From the NCBI RefSeq assembly GCF_900100115.1, contig NZ_FNKL01000001.1:620001-684000 (forward strand): a DNA stretch of 64,000 nt, read 5' to 3'. The position numbers and the translations under genes are program-made. Below are positions 33,379 through 44,780 of the stretch, piece by piece (positions within the stretch are counted from its first letter, which is position 1; each line of letters opens with the position of its first letter). The stretch is from Chryseobacterium soldanellicola. Lineage in GTDB: Bacteria; Bacteroidota; Bacteroidia; Flavobacteriales; Weeksellaceae. Under the pieces are notes generated by a model that was not told where the DNA came from, did no database searches, and worked only from the letters and a program-made list of their open reading frames with translations.

Positions 33379-34830
33379 TTACAAACTCCACCAGGTTTTA
33401 ATATTGATATCGTCACCGCCCATCTGCTGAACAGCCGTCTGATAATTTACTGTGTTTAAAACCTTTGGATTTGGCGGATACATTAATCTTGAAGGTAAAT
33501 TTCCGTTATTTAAAAGTCCACCATTGTTTGGAAGTACCGGGAAACCTGTTCTTCTTTTTTCAAACCATTGTTGCTGATCCACGAAGAATAAAGCGACATA
33601 TTTTTGAAGCATAATTCTTTCTAAAGTTCCGTTGTACGCGACACTTGGATTTGTGAAATATGTTGTAGGCATGGTAGAACCCCACTGTTCGATTGTTGCT
33701 TTTACACCGTTTTCGTAATACGTCTGCGCACTTCCCTGAATAATTCCTTTGAATGCCAATTCAGATAATGTAAACTGTAATTCGGCGTAAGGATAAATCA
33801 AGATATTTAAAGGAGCTTTTGCAAGATTCTGATTCATATTCGAAGGCTGGTAAGTGAATACCGTACCGTAGGTGTATCCTGACGGAGCCCCTTTGTATCC
33901 GATATTTGCATTGGTTGCCAAATCTTTTGCCTGACCGAAAAACATAGACATTCTCGGGTCATTATTTGCTTTTAAAGTTTCCACAAAAAATGCTGAAGCA
34001 GCTCTTCCTGTCGTGAAATCCTGTGGCCTTGCGATTGGAGGAAGAAGTGGTGCAACTCCCGTAATATTTAGTTTTGCAGTTTCCGCATTGCTTTGGAAAA
34101 TCGGGAAAGTTGTAGGATTGTTGATAATCTCCTGAATTCTTTCATGAACATTTACTTCTCCATTTTTCTTCAAAATTCTTGTTAATAATCTTAAAGAAAG
34201 AGAATTACAGAATTTTTTCCAGTTTACAATTCCGTTTGCATCGCTTTCCGCTTTGTAGAAAAGATCTGGTCCTGAAAGCATTTTTGTTGTTACAAAAAGT
34301 GAATTGGCAGCTTTCAGATCATCTAATAATTTAACATAAATATCTTTCTGCCTGTCAAATTTCGGCTGAGAAACCGCTTCATCCAGCTTTGAAGCTTCCG
34401 AAAACGGCACATCTCCGTAAGTATCGGTAAGATTTGAGTAAACCCAAGCGTTTAAAACCATTGCAATTGCCTGATAATTAACATCATTATCTCTTATTGC
34501 TGCTTTTTTCATGTCATTGATCTGCATCAGCCACTTATAGCTGTTATTCCAGAAGCCGGCGCCTGTATTTTCCGTTAAATAATAGCGGCTGAGGGAGTTT
34601 CCTTCGTTTGGAAAATCAAGAGAAACCTGCATGATATCGAATGTGAAATCATTTGCTCTCATATAATTAACCGCAGACATATTGTACTGAATCGGGGACA
34701 ATAACTTTGAAGCCACGGGCTCGCTGATCCGGCTTTCATCAACATTTACCTCATCCAGATTTCTGTCACAAGAGACTGAAATCAGTCCAATTCCTGTAAT
34801 TAATAGTATATTTAAAAGTAATTTTTTCAT
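33379..34830 (-). CDS. SusD/RagB family outer-membrane lipoprotein
   Basis: 483 residues. Lipoprotein signal with Cys at about residue 21 (GLISVSCDRN), then the helical SusD_2-type body (NYQAIAMVLNAWVYSNLTDT, YGDVPFSEA, WFEKRRTGFPVLPNN). SusD proteins cover the extracellular side of a SusC channel and bind its ligand. The gene starts 11 bases after the SusC gene ends. The ligand cannot be predicted from SusD alone. Confidence 0.93.
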   Translation of the reverse strand: MKKLLLNILLITGIGLISVSCDRNLDEVNVDESRISEPVASKLLSPIQYNMSAVNYMRANDFTFDIMQVSLDFPNEGNSLSRYYLTENTGAGFWNNSYKWLMQINDMKKAAIRDNDVNYQAIAMVLNAWVYSNLTDTYGDVPFSEASKLDEAVSQPKFDRQKDIYVKLLDDLKAANSLFVTTKMLSGPDLFYKAESDANGIVNWKKFCNSLSLRLLTRILKKNGEVNVHERIQEIINNPTTFPIFQSNAETAKLNITGVAPLLPPIARPQDFTTGRAASAFFVETLKANNDPRMSMFFGQAKDLATNANIGYKGAPSGYTYGTVFTYQPSNMNQNLAKAPLNILIYPYAELQFTLSELAFKGIIQGSAQTYYENGVKATIEQWGSTMPTTYFTNPSVAYNGTLERIMLQKYVALFFVDQQQWFEKRRTGFPVLPNNGGLLNNGNLPSRLMYPPNPKVLNTVNYQTAVQQMGGDDINIKTWWSL

Positions 34831-34841
34831 GATTTTAAATT

Positions 34842-37814
34842 TTAAAATTTAACATTAAGCTGAATTCCTACCGTTCTTGCAGTCGGTAACTGACCCATTT
34901 CGACCCCCGGCGTGATCTGATTGTCATTAAGCGTTGCAGCTTCCGGATCGAATAGTGGGAACTTCGTCCACATCCAAAGGTTTCTCCCGAATAACGCCAA
35001 AGTAAGATCTGTAATTTTAAGCTGCTGGGTAACAGTTTTCGGGAAAGAATATGAAATTCTGGCGTCTCTTAATTTAATGAAAGACGTATCGAATGTATTT
35101 GTTTCCACGTTGGCTCTTCTGTAGTAATCTGCGTAATAAGCTGACGCCAAAACTCCTTTTGTATTTGTAGAGAATGAGCCGTCAGAATTTTGTACAACCC
35201 CTTCTCCAATGATCAAACCTCCAGGGTTATCTCTTCCGATCAAGGTATGCTCAAGTTTTCCCTGTTCTGTCATCTTATGGTGAGACTGTGAATACGCCAT
35301 CCCTTTGTACTGCCCGTCAAATGAGAAACTTACCGTAACATTTTTATATCTGAACTCGTTTTGAAGGCCGGCTCTCCATTTTGCGTAAGCGTTTCCGATT
35401 TTCTTCATCTGAGTTGGCTTGCCTGTTAAGCCGTCACTTCCATAAATCACTTTTCCGTCAGGAGAATACATCAGTCCGTAACCGTACATATCTCCCAGAG
35501 AACCTCCTACAACGGCATTGTAATACACTACTCCACCTACACTTCCCATGGTGTAAGGCTGCCCCTGAAACTCATCAGGAATGGAAAGGATTTTGTTTTT
35601 ATTTGTAGACCAGTTGGCATTTACGCTCCAAGAGAAATTTTTATTTCTGATCGGATATGTATTTAAAGTTAATTCAAGACCTCTGTTTCTTACTTCTCCC
35701 GCATTGATTACTCGTCCGCTGTAGCCTGTTTCCCATAATGCAGGGATGGTAACAATCTGATCTTTAGAATTATTCTGATAGGCTGTAACGGTAAAATTAA
35801 CTCTGTTTTTAAGGAAGCCGATATCCATACCAGCTTCCATATTGGTGATCATATTGGGTCTCAGATTCGGATTCGGATACGTTGCCGGAGATTCCACGGA
35901 GCCAGCAAAATCACTGTTGTTATAATATTTAATTAGCTGATAAGGATTTGTATCATTTCCTACTTTAGACCATGAAGCTCTTAATTTCCAGTAATTGAAT
36001 TTATCAGACGTTAATTTGAAAATATCTGAAATAATAAACGATGTAGAAACCGATGGATAGAAATAAGAACGGTTTTCTTTTGGAAGCGTGCTGCTCCAGT
36101 CATTTCTTGCGGTAAGATCTAAGAAAGCAAGATTTTTATAGCTTAAAGTCGCCAAAGCATAGGCACTGTTAACCTGCTTATCGCTTGGTTTTGCGAATTT
36201 TATGATGGTTGATATCCCGTTTGGCATCGTATAAAGTCCCGGTTTTTGAAGGCCTTCTGCCAGATAATCATTCATTGTATATTCCGAATAACGGATATTT
36301 CCTCCGGCTGACGCGCTAAAATCAAAATCGTTGAATTTATTTTTATACGTAAATAATACATCATTATTCAAATCCATCAACCTGATATGCTGCTCCCTGT
36401 ACATTCCCTGAAGATAGTTTGCGGAGCTCCACGGTCTTTTCTGAGTACGCAGCTCATTGGTTAATTCCATTCCTGATCTCAGCATTACGTCGAAGTTTTT
36501 AGTAATTTTATAGCTAAGATTCACGTTTCCAGTGATGAAATTTTTATCAACACCATTCAGCATTTCGTAGGCGATCAGATAAGGGTTATCAATGAATGAG
36601 CTGAACGGGTGAATCTGATCAACCTGCTCTTTTCCGGCTTTCCAGATCGGTGCATACCAAGATAAATCGACATTCGGGTTCTGGAAAATCATGAAATAAG
36701 AGATCGACTGGTTGCTGTATCCTGTCGCAGGCAAGTTGTCACTCTTTGTTTTATTATAATTGAATTTAATACCGATCTTTAATTTTTCATTTAATTTATG
36801 ATCAACTGAAAAAGCGGCATTAAATCTGTCGAAACCTGTATTCGGCATCATCCATTCATTCTTTAAATACGTTAAAGATGATCTGAAAGATGTATTTTCG
36901 TTTGAAGCTTCTAAAGAGATATTGTTTGAAAACGTTGTTCCTGTCTGCCAAAAACCTTTGATATTATCTTTATAAGGCTGCCACAATTGTCTTGTTGCAC
37001 TCTGGCCTTCCGTTGCTGGATCATACTGGAAATAATATTGTCCGGCGAATTTCGGTCCGAAAGCACTACTTGTTCCTCCGGTGCTTACCCCGTCCGGAGA
37101 AGCTCCGTAAGAGTAAAAGTAATTTCCGTTTGTATCTTTCTGCATGGTTCCCTGACCGTATTCATACTGATAATCAGGCCATTTCAATACGGTATCATAG
37201 CTGGAATAAGAGTTTAAGGAAATCTGAACTTTCCCATTTTTGCTCTTTCCGGATTTTGTGGTGATCATGATCGCACCGCCGGCCCCTCTTGAACCATATA
37301 AAGCGGATGCTGTAGAACCTTTCAGCACTGTGATCGATTCAATATCATCAGGGTTGATGGTGTTGATCCCGTTTCCGTAATCGATCGGTAAATCTGCTTT
37401 TGAACCGGCACCGTAAGCTGAGAAGCCTGTTCCTGTTGTATTATTATTCATCGGAACACCATCTACAACGATCAGGGCATTGTTCTGGTCGGGGTTCATG
37501 GAAATATCTCCACGTAATTTGATGATTGAGCTTCCCAAAGGCCCTGCTCCGGCGGTCTGAATTTTAAGTCCTGCAACCTTTCCTTCTAATGCCTGTGACC
37601 AGTTATTATTCTGAGTTTTCAGCAACTCATCAGACTTAATGGTTTCAGCAACGTATCCCAAAGATCTGTCCTGCCTTTTGATCCCCAAAGCCGTTACTAC
37701 GACCTCGTCAATGTTCTTAATAGTGTCTTTTTTAGCTTTCTGCTGTGCCGCCAAATTGACACTTACTAATCCCAGAAGAGCTAAAACCAACAACTTTTGT
37801 GTCTCTTTACGCAT
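34842..37814 (-). CDS. SusC/RagA family TonB-linked outer-membrane transporter
   Basis: 990 residues. A signal peptide (ends LAAQ) is followed by a TonB-box-like DEVVVTALGIKRQDR (about residues 36-50), the plug (GKVAGLKIQTAGAGP, IVVDGVPMNNN, VLKGSTASALYGSRGAGG) and a long 22-strand barrel ending in GIQLNVKF. The usual N-terminal carboxypeptidase-like domain is missing, so this is the short SusC form. With SusD it imports a bulky nutrient. It is first in a unit with susD and a phosphoesterase. Confidence 0.94.
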   Translation of the reverse strand: MRKETQKLLVLALLGLVSVNLAAQQKAKKDTIKNIDEVVVTALGIKRQDRSLGYVAETIKSDELLKTQNNNWSQALEGKVAGLKIQTAGAGPLGSSIIKLRGDISMNPDQNNALIVVDGVPMNNNTTGTGFSAYGAGSKADLPIDYGNGINTINPDDIESITVLKGSTASALYGSRGAGGAIMITTKSGKSKNGKVQISLNSYSSYDTVLKWPDYQYEYGQGTMQKDTNGNYFYSYGASPDGVSTGGTSSAFGPKFAGQYYFQYDPATEGQSATRQLWQPYKDNIKGFWQTGTTFSNNISLEASNENTSFRSSLTYLKNEWMMPNTGFDRFNAAFSVDHKLNEKLKIGIKFNYNKTKSDNLPATGYSNQSISYFMIFQNPNVDLSWYAPIWKAGKEQVDQIHPFSSFIDNPYLIAYEMLNGVDKNFITGNVNLSYKITKNFDVMLRSGMELTNELRTQKRPWSSANYLQGMYREQHIRLMDLNNDVLFTYKNKFNDFDFSASAGGNIRYSEYTMNDYLAEGLQKPGLYTMPNGISTIIKFAKPSDKQVNSAYALATLSYKNLAFLDLTARNDWSSTLPKENRSYFYPSVSTSFIISDIFKLTSDKFNYWKLRASWSKVGNDTNPYQLIKYYNNSDFAGSVESPATYPNPNLRPNMITNMEAGMDIGFLKNRVNFTVTAYQNNSKDQIVTIPALWETGYSGRVINAGEVRNRGLELTLNTYPIRNKNFSWSVNANWSTNKNKILSIPDEFQGQPYTMGSVGGVVYYNAVVGGSLGDMYGYGLMYSPDGKVIYGSDGLTGKPTQMKKIGNAYAKWRAGLQNEFRYKNVTVSFSFDGQYKGMAYSQSHHKMTEQGKLEHTLIGRDNPGGLIIGEGVVQNSDGSFSTNTKGVLASAYYADYYRRANVETNTFDTSFIKLRDARISYSFPKTVTQQLKITDLTLALFGRNLWMWTKFPLFDPEAATLNDNQITPGVEMGQLPTARTVGIQLNVKF

Positions 37815-37831
37815 ATCCTTTTTTGTTTGCG

Positions 37832-37839
37832 CAAAATTA
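37832..37839 (-). promoter_or_regulatory. -7 promoter box of the SusC operon
   Basis: TAATTTTG on the minus strand, 17 bases before the SusC ATG. Confidence 0.55.
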
Positions 37840-38100
37840 GAACGACATTATGATTAAGCTTTTAACATCACTTTAACGTTTATTAAATAATTATTAAACA
37901 CTATATGAATTTATTATTAACAAAAATACATACGCTTTTGATTAACAACCCATTAAAACAATTAAGCAAACTTAATACAACTATTTAATATGTTTTGCAT
38001 AATTTTATCGTCTTTCTCCCTTATTATTACTGAAAATATCAAATTAGGACAATATATTTCAGGTTAAAAATCAATTGTATTTAAGCTAAAATTTAACCAC

Positions 38101-38131
38101 AAAAAAAGCCTGTCTCCCAAAGAAGACAGGC
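38101..38131 (-). terminator. Terminator of the GDPD gene
   Basis: Stem GCCTGTCT / AGACAGGC; T run on the minus strand (and an A-rich right flank, so possibly bidirectional). It separates GDPD from the SusC operon. Confidence 0.8.
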
Positions 38132-38173
38132 GTAAAAAAATCTCTGAATCTAATATATAAAAGTAAAAAGTAA

Positions 38174-38914
38174 TTATTTCAGCTGATCAGGAATATTTGT
38201 CGTGATAAAATCTACCCCCTGCGCTTTTAATTCATTTGCGATTGCCACATCATTTACCGTCCAGACGTTGGTCACTAAACCTAATGCTTTTGCTTCCGAA
38301 ATCCAGGTCGGGTTTTTCTGGAAAATGCTGTAGTGATAGTCGATTCCGTCTAAACCTTCTTTTTTGATCTGCTCCGGAGACAATTCTCCTTTCAGATACT
38401 GAACTTTGAATGTCGGCTCAAGTCTTTTAATTTCTTTGCAGATATTCAAGCTGAAAGAAATAAACTCACTTTGAGATTCCAGCTTCATATCTTTCACCAT
38501 TTTGATGGTTTTTGCGGTCAATTCATCTTCTTTTTCCTTCGTTTTGTCTGGTTTAATCTCAACAATAAGCTTTAACGCTTTATCTTTTTTTCCTTGCTTT
38601 AAATAATCTTTTAACGTTGGAAAATCTTCACCGTTTGATAATTTCACTTTTTTCAATTCCTTGAAATCGGTTTCTGAAATTTCCATTTTTTCGTGATGCT
38701 CATCGTGATTTACCACCAAAACACCGTCTTTCGTCATTCTAACATCGAATTCAGAACCGTAAATTTTCAAATTCTGGGCATTTTCTAACGATTTGATCGA
38801 ATTTTCCGTTGTTGGAGGTTGTGTCTGCCAGTAACCTCTGTGTGCTATAATTTGGGTTTGTGCGTTCATTACAATTGTGCTTAAAACTGCTAACCCTAAG
38901 ATAATTTTTTTCAT
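38174..38914 (-). CDS. Glycerophosphodiester phosphodiesterase, exported
   Basis: 246 residues with a signal peptide (ends NAQ, residue 19). The GDPD catalytic set is visible: IIAHRGYWQ (residues 22-30), TENSIKS, EFDVRMTKDGVLVVNHDE, LIVEIKPD. The enzyme splits deacylated phospholipids such as glycerophosphocholine into glycerol-3-phosphate and an alcohol, in the periplasm. It has its own terminator and is preceded by a tandem repeat, so it is its own unit although it neighbours the SusC operon and the Oar-like receptor. Confidence 0.93.
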   Translation of the reverse strand: MKKIILGLAVLSTIVMNAQTQIIAHRGYWQTQPPTTENSIKSLENAQNLKIYGSEFDVRMTKDGVLVVNHDEHHEKMEISETDFKELKKVKLSNGEDFPTLKDYLKQGKKDKALKLIVEIKPDKTKEKEDELTAKTIKMVKDMKLESQSEFISFSLNICKEIKRLEPTFKVQYLKGELSPEQIKKEGLDGIDYHYSIFQKNPTWISEAKALGLVTNVWTVNDVAIANELKAQGVDFITTNIPDQLK

Positions 38915-38939
38915 AATATAATGAGATAATTATTATTAA

Positions 38940-39254
38940 AAAGTGAATGGTCAATTTTGCTTTGCAAGTCAATTGTCAATTATAAAAATATCACTTTAAA
39001 ATTGATTACAAAGTTAATTCACTATGTATTAAGGTGAATGGTCAATTTTGCTTTGCAAGTCAATTGTCAATTATAAAAATATCACTTTAAAATTGATTAC
39101 AAAGTTAATTCACTATGTATTAAAGTGAATGGTCAATTTTGCTTTGCAAGTCAATTATCAATTATAAAAATATCACTTTAAAATTGATTACAAAGTTAAT
39201 TCACTATGTATTAAAGTGAATGGTCAATTTTGCTTTGCAAGTCAATTGTCAATA
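38940..39254. repeat. 91-bp tandem repeat array, about 3.5 units
   Basis: Units start at 38940, 39031, 39122 and 39213, each with AAAGTGAATGGTCAATT (one G variant) and CAAGTCAATTGTCAATT. The units are almost identical; the last is cut after about 42 bases. A 14-base inverted match (AATTGACCATTCAC) lies at 39290-39303. The array fills the gap between the Oar-like receptor and GDPD, with no gene inside. Confidence 0.9.
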
Positions 39255-39315
39255 AGATGCTTAATTAATTGGCTCTATACTAAATTCACAATTGACCATT
39301 CACATTTCACATTTT

Positions 39316-42300
39316 TTAGAATGAATATTTCGCTCCAATCTGAATCTGATAAGGATTTCCTGACAAAGGTTCCAAACCACTTGTATTCAAGCTGTATTTA
39401 AACTGTTTTGTCGCTGCATCGAAACCTGTAATTCTGTATAAAGCAGTATTTCCGTATGATTTGTTAACGCCCCATTCTTTGTTAAGCAAGTTAGCGAAGT
39501 TAAAAATATCAACCGAAAGCTCAAAAGCACCGATTTTTTCAAACTTGATTTTTTTCGCTACACGAATATCCCAAACTCCGTAGAATCCGTTTTTACCGGC
39601 GTTTCTTTCTGCGATTTTATTGTTGTAATCCGTGATGTAATTTTTCAATGCATCTCCCACTTCAGGATTTTCAATTAAAGTCTGTGTAAGATTTGGGAAA
39701 ACATACGCCAGATCATTTGTATCAACGAAATCTCCGTTAATATTTCCTCCCGCCGTTAAAGAGAAACGTGTTCCTCCGATTCCTGAATATCTGATCCCGA
39801 TTGTGAATCCTGCAATTGTCGGTGAGTTACCATACAACACGATTTTGTTACGGAACTGGTTATCAGAATATGACATTCTCAAATCTCTCGGATCACCCTG
39901 CACCATTGTTGATAAGGTCGCTGAGTTGGCTACATTTCCGTTGTATGAGGTGTTATCTTTGATGTCAGACCATGTGTAGCTTGCTGTGATTTCACCATCT
40001 CTCCAATAACGGTAACTTGTGTCGACCACGAACGAGAACTGGTTTACTTTACCATCGCTTACAAGCTCTAGAACTCTTCCGAAATTTTGGTTAATTCTTC
40101 CCGCTTTCCAGTCTAATGTTCCGTTGGCATTGATTGAGCTTAAAGGAACATAAACTCCTCTGTTTCCTTCATTGCTTAATGTAAAATATGGGTTTGACAC
40201 CATGTTTCTGTCGTAATAGAAGTAATTATTTCTCCCTAAAGCCATGTAACCCGCAACTCCCGCTCTGAATCTTTCGTTAAAGAAGTGGGTATAAGAGATA
40301 TTTGCCTTATAAACGATTGGGATTTTTGCATCTTCTCCTGTATAGTTAATCGTTGGAAGCTGGTATTGCGAAAGGGTAGGAACCGTTCCGTAATCATTTC
40401 TATAACTGATAAAATCCGGAGTAAGACCAATCTGGGAAGGGTTAACATCCACAGTAGCCAAATGATTTCCGTCAAACACCAAATTATTGATAACCATATA
40501 ATTGTTGATATCCGAAGAGAAAATTCCGGCACCGAATTTCACGAAATCCTTATTTCCTTCATTAATATTCCAATCAAACTGGAATCTTGGCTGAATAACG
40601 AATGATTTGATCTGATTATCGGTTCTGATTCCCATTTGATCAAATAATTTCTGATTAAACTGAGCTTTAGGATATCCTCCGTAATCCAATCTTAAACCAG
40701 CCATTAAATCAAGACCTTTTACAATTTTTGTCTGCAACTGACCGTAAACTCCTACATTCCAGATATTAGACTTTACAGAAGGATCGTCCACCAAAGGAAC
40801 TTCTCTGTAGAATCTGTAAGCCGTCATGTTTTCAAAATTGAAAAGATTGCTGGGGTTTGTTGCCGCTTCCCTGAAATGGAATCTACCGTTCACCTCACTT
40901 CCATATACTGATCTTGCTTTTGTGTACATCAAATCAGCACCGAAAGTATATTTGATTTTATCGGTGTTGTAATATAAGTTGTCTACAACCTGAATAACAT
41001 TATTTCTGAAACCTTCCTGCCCGAAACGGTGACCTCCGATCTGAATATTCGTCCCACGGTCTTTCCCGTCGATATTAGAAAGTACATTTTCTACGATTGC
41101 CCTAGGAACAGCGTGTCCCAATTCATCATTCTGGTAACTGTCCTGCGAAGTGTATAAATATTGAGCCTTCAATTCGTTGGTCATATTAGGCTTTAAGTTT
41201 GATCTTAAAGTCAATAGCAAGCTGTTGTCCCAGTTTTTGTCGTTCCCGTAAGATTCATAGAAATTGATCGCAGTATTGTCTGCCAATCCGTTTTTATTTA
41301 AATCGTAAGTAAAGTTATTTCTTAATGTCAATAAGTTTTTGTCGTTAATCTGCCAGTCTAAACGTAAAAATCCTGTATCAGAATTTCTTACTTTGTCGAA
41401 GCTTCCGAACTGTGGCGTGTTTCCAACGCCGTATTTTGCTCTTGCGACATCTAAGAATTTATTAAGCGTTGCTGTTGTTGTATTCAATCTCAGCTCATCA
41501 TCATGCGATTTGATGTCAGCAATCTGCAACGGTCTTGAATCCAACTGATGATCCCAAGCCGCAAAGAAGTGTAATTTATTTTTAATGATCGGTCCGCCCA
41601 ATGAAAAACCGAACTGAGAAGTCGAGAAATCATTTTCTCTTTTATTCCCTCTGATGTCGTACGGACTCGAAAGCCAGTTTGTTCTTAAATATTCCCAGGC
41701 GCTTCCCGAAAACTTATTGGTTCCTGATTTCGTTACGGCACTTACCGTACCACCACCGCTTCTTCCCAGCGTTACATCATATTGATTGGTGGTCACTTTA
41801 AATTCACGAACTGCTTCAATTGAAATTGAGAATGGCGCACCGCTTCGGCTTGTTGTCGCTCCTGCAGAAGTTGGGTTTTTCGCTGTCATCCCGTCAATCG
41901 TGAAGTTCGTTGAAGAACCTAGCTGACCGGATAAATTTCCGTTTTTTCCACTCAAAGGAGAAAGATCGGCAAGGCTGGCGAAATTTCTTCCGTTCACAGG
42001 AAGGATTCCGATATTTTTTGCAGTGATTGCTGTTGCAGCGCCTAAGTTTCCGATTTTATTTTTAAGATTTCCGGTAACGATTACTTCTTCGATCGTTTTT
42101 TCTCCGGTACCAAGATTTACGTTTACCGTAACCTGGTCGCCGAAGTTTACGTTGTACCCTTCTTTTTTTTCGTCGTTTACAAGTACCGTATAAGGCCCTC
42201 CCAATGGGATTTCCTTAAAAATATACTCTCCTTTCGAGTTTGTTTCCGTTTCCGTTTTAAAACCCGTCGATTCGTTGACGATCGTTACTTTAACTTTTTC

Positions 42301-42420
42301 CTGAGCTGCATTTCCGATGCCTGTCACTTTTCCTACAATCGAAGCCTGTGTAGTTTGCGCGTATGCCATCGTTCCCATACTCAGGAATAATAAACCCAAT
42401 ACAATCTTTACTTTTTTCAT
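39316..42420 (-). CDS. TonB-dependent receptor, Oar-like
   Basis: 1034 residues. Signal peptide (MKKVKIVLGLLFLSMGTMAYAQ), then a carboxypeptidase-like beta-sandwich (about residues 25-110: IVGKVTGIGNAAQEKVKV, GEYIFKEIPLGG), a TonB/plug region (IEEVIVTGNLKNKIG, FTIDGMTAKNP, FKVTTNQYDVTLGRSGGG), and a barrel ending QIQIGAKYSF. The GRSGGGTVSAVTKSGTNKF phrase is typical of Oar-type receptors, which take up large or peptide-like ligands or help outer-membrane assembly. It is the largest gene in the window and is monocistronic. Confidence 0.92.
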   Translation of the reverse strand: MKKVKIVLGLLFLSMGTMAYAQTTQASIVGKVTGIGNAAQEKVKVTIVNESTGFKTETETNSKGEYIFKEIPLGGPYTVLVNDEKKEGYNVNFGDQVTVNVNLGTGEKTIEEVIVTGNLKNKIGNLGAATAITAKNIGILPVNGRNFASLADLSPLSGKNGNLSGQLGSSTNFTIDGMTAKNPTSAGATTSRSGAPFSISIEAVREFKVTTNQYDVTLGRSGGGTVSAVTKSGTNKFSGSAWEYLRTNWLSSPYDIRGNKRENDFSTSQFGFSLGGPIIKNKLHFFAAWDHQLDSRPLQIADIKSHDDELRLNTTTATLNKFLDVARAKYGVGNTPQFGSFDKVRNSDTGFLRLDWQINDKNLLTLRNNFTYDLNKNGLADNTAINFYESYGNDKNWDNSLLLTLRSNLKPNMTNELKAQYLYTSQDSYQNDELGHAVPRAIVENVLSNIDGKDRGTNIQIGGHRFGQEGFRNNVIQVVDNLYYNTDKIKYTFGADLMYTKARSVYGSEVNGRFHFREAATNPSNLFNFENMTAYRFYREVPLVDDPSVKSNIWNVGVYGQLQTKIVKGLDLMAGLRLDYGGYPKAQFNQKLFDQMGIRTDNQIKSFVIQPRFQFDWNINEGNKDFVKFGAGIFSSDINNYMVINNLVFDGNHLATVDVNPSQIGLTPDFISYRNDYGTVPTLSQYQLPTINYTGEDAKIPIVYKANISYTHFFNERFRAGVAGYMALGRNNYFYYDRNMVSNPYFTLSNEGNRGVYVPLSSINANGTLDWKAGRINQNFGRVLELVSDGKVNQFSFVVDTSYRYWRDGEITASYTWSDIKDNTSYNGNVANSATLSTMVQGDPRDLRMSYSDNQFRNKIVLYGNSPTIAGFTIGIRYSGIGGTRFSLTAGGNINGDFVDTNDLAYVFPNLTQTLIENPEVGDALKNYITDYNNKIAERNAGKNGFYGVWDIRVAKKIKFEKIGAFELSVDIFNFANLLNKEWGVNKSYGNTALYRITGFDAATKQFKYSLNTSGLEPLSGNPYQIQIGAKYSF

Positions 42421-42439
42421 TTCTTCAAATTAGCTGGCG

Positions 42440-42447
42440 CAAAGGTA
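42440..42447 (-). promoter_or_regulatory. -7 promoter box of the Oar-like receptor gene
   Basis: TACCTTTG on the minus strand, 19 bases before the ATG at 42420. Confidence 0.6.
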
Positions 42448-42622
42448 TTCTGACTTAATGAGACGAGTGTTTAAGGGAGTTTTAACAATTTTTCAATTAA
42501 ATCATAACATGATGTTAAATCAATGTAAACATGTAATTTATTCTAATCAAAATCAATCGGTTAAAATATGTTACGTGATTTTAATTTTATTACAATATTT
42601 AATTCTCTTATTTTTTAAATGA

Positions 42623-44668
<2,046 letters not shown>

Positions 44669-44692
44669 TCTATTGTTTAAAAATAATTACAT

Positions 44693-44730
44693 AATGAGCC
44701 ATTGAGATATCGTTTCAATGGTTTATTTTT
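44693..44730 (+). terminator. Terminator of ligA
   Basis: Stem AGCCATTGA / TCAATGGTTT (G-T pairs near the base) with a T run; the T run is also the promoter box of the next gene. Confidence 0.6.
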
Positions 44731-44731
44731 G
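44724..44731 (+). promoter_or_regulatory. -7 promoter box of the LRR/T9SS gene
   Basis: TATTTTTG, 50 bases before the ATG at 44781, within the T run of the ligA terminator. Confidence 0.45.
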
Positions 44732-44780
44732 TGCATTCATTAATAAACGATTAAAAAAAATAACAAACTAATAAGAATTC

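Noticed and set aside
38940..39254. CRISPR array
   Set aside because: Units of 91 bp have no unique spacers and no cas gene is near; it is a simple tandem repeat.
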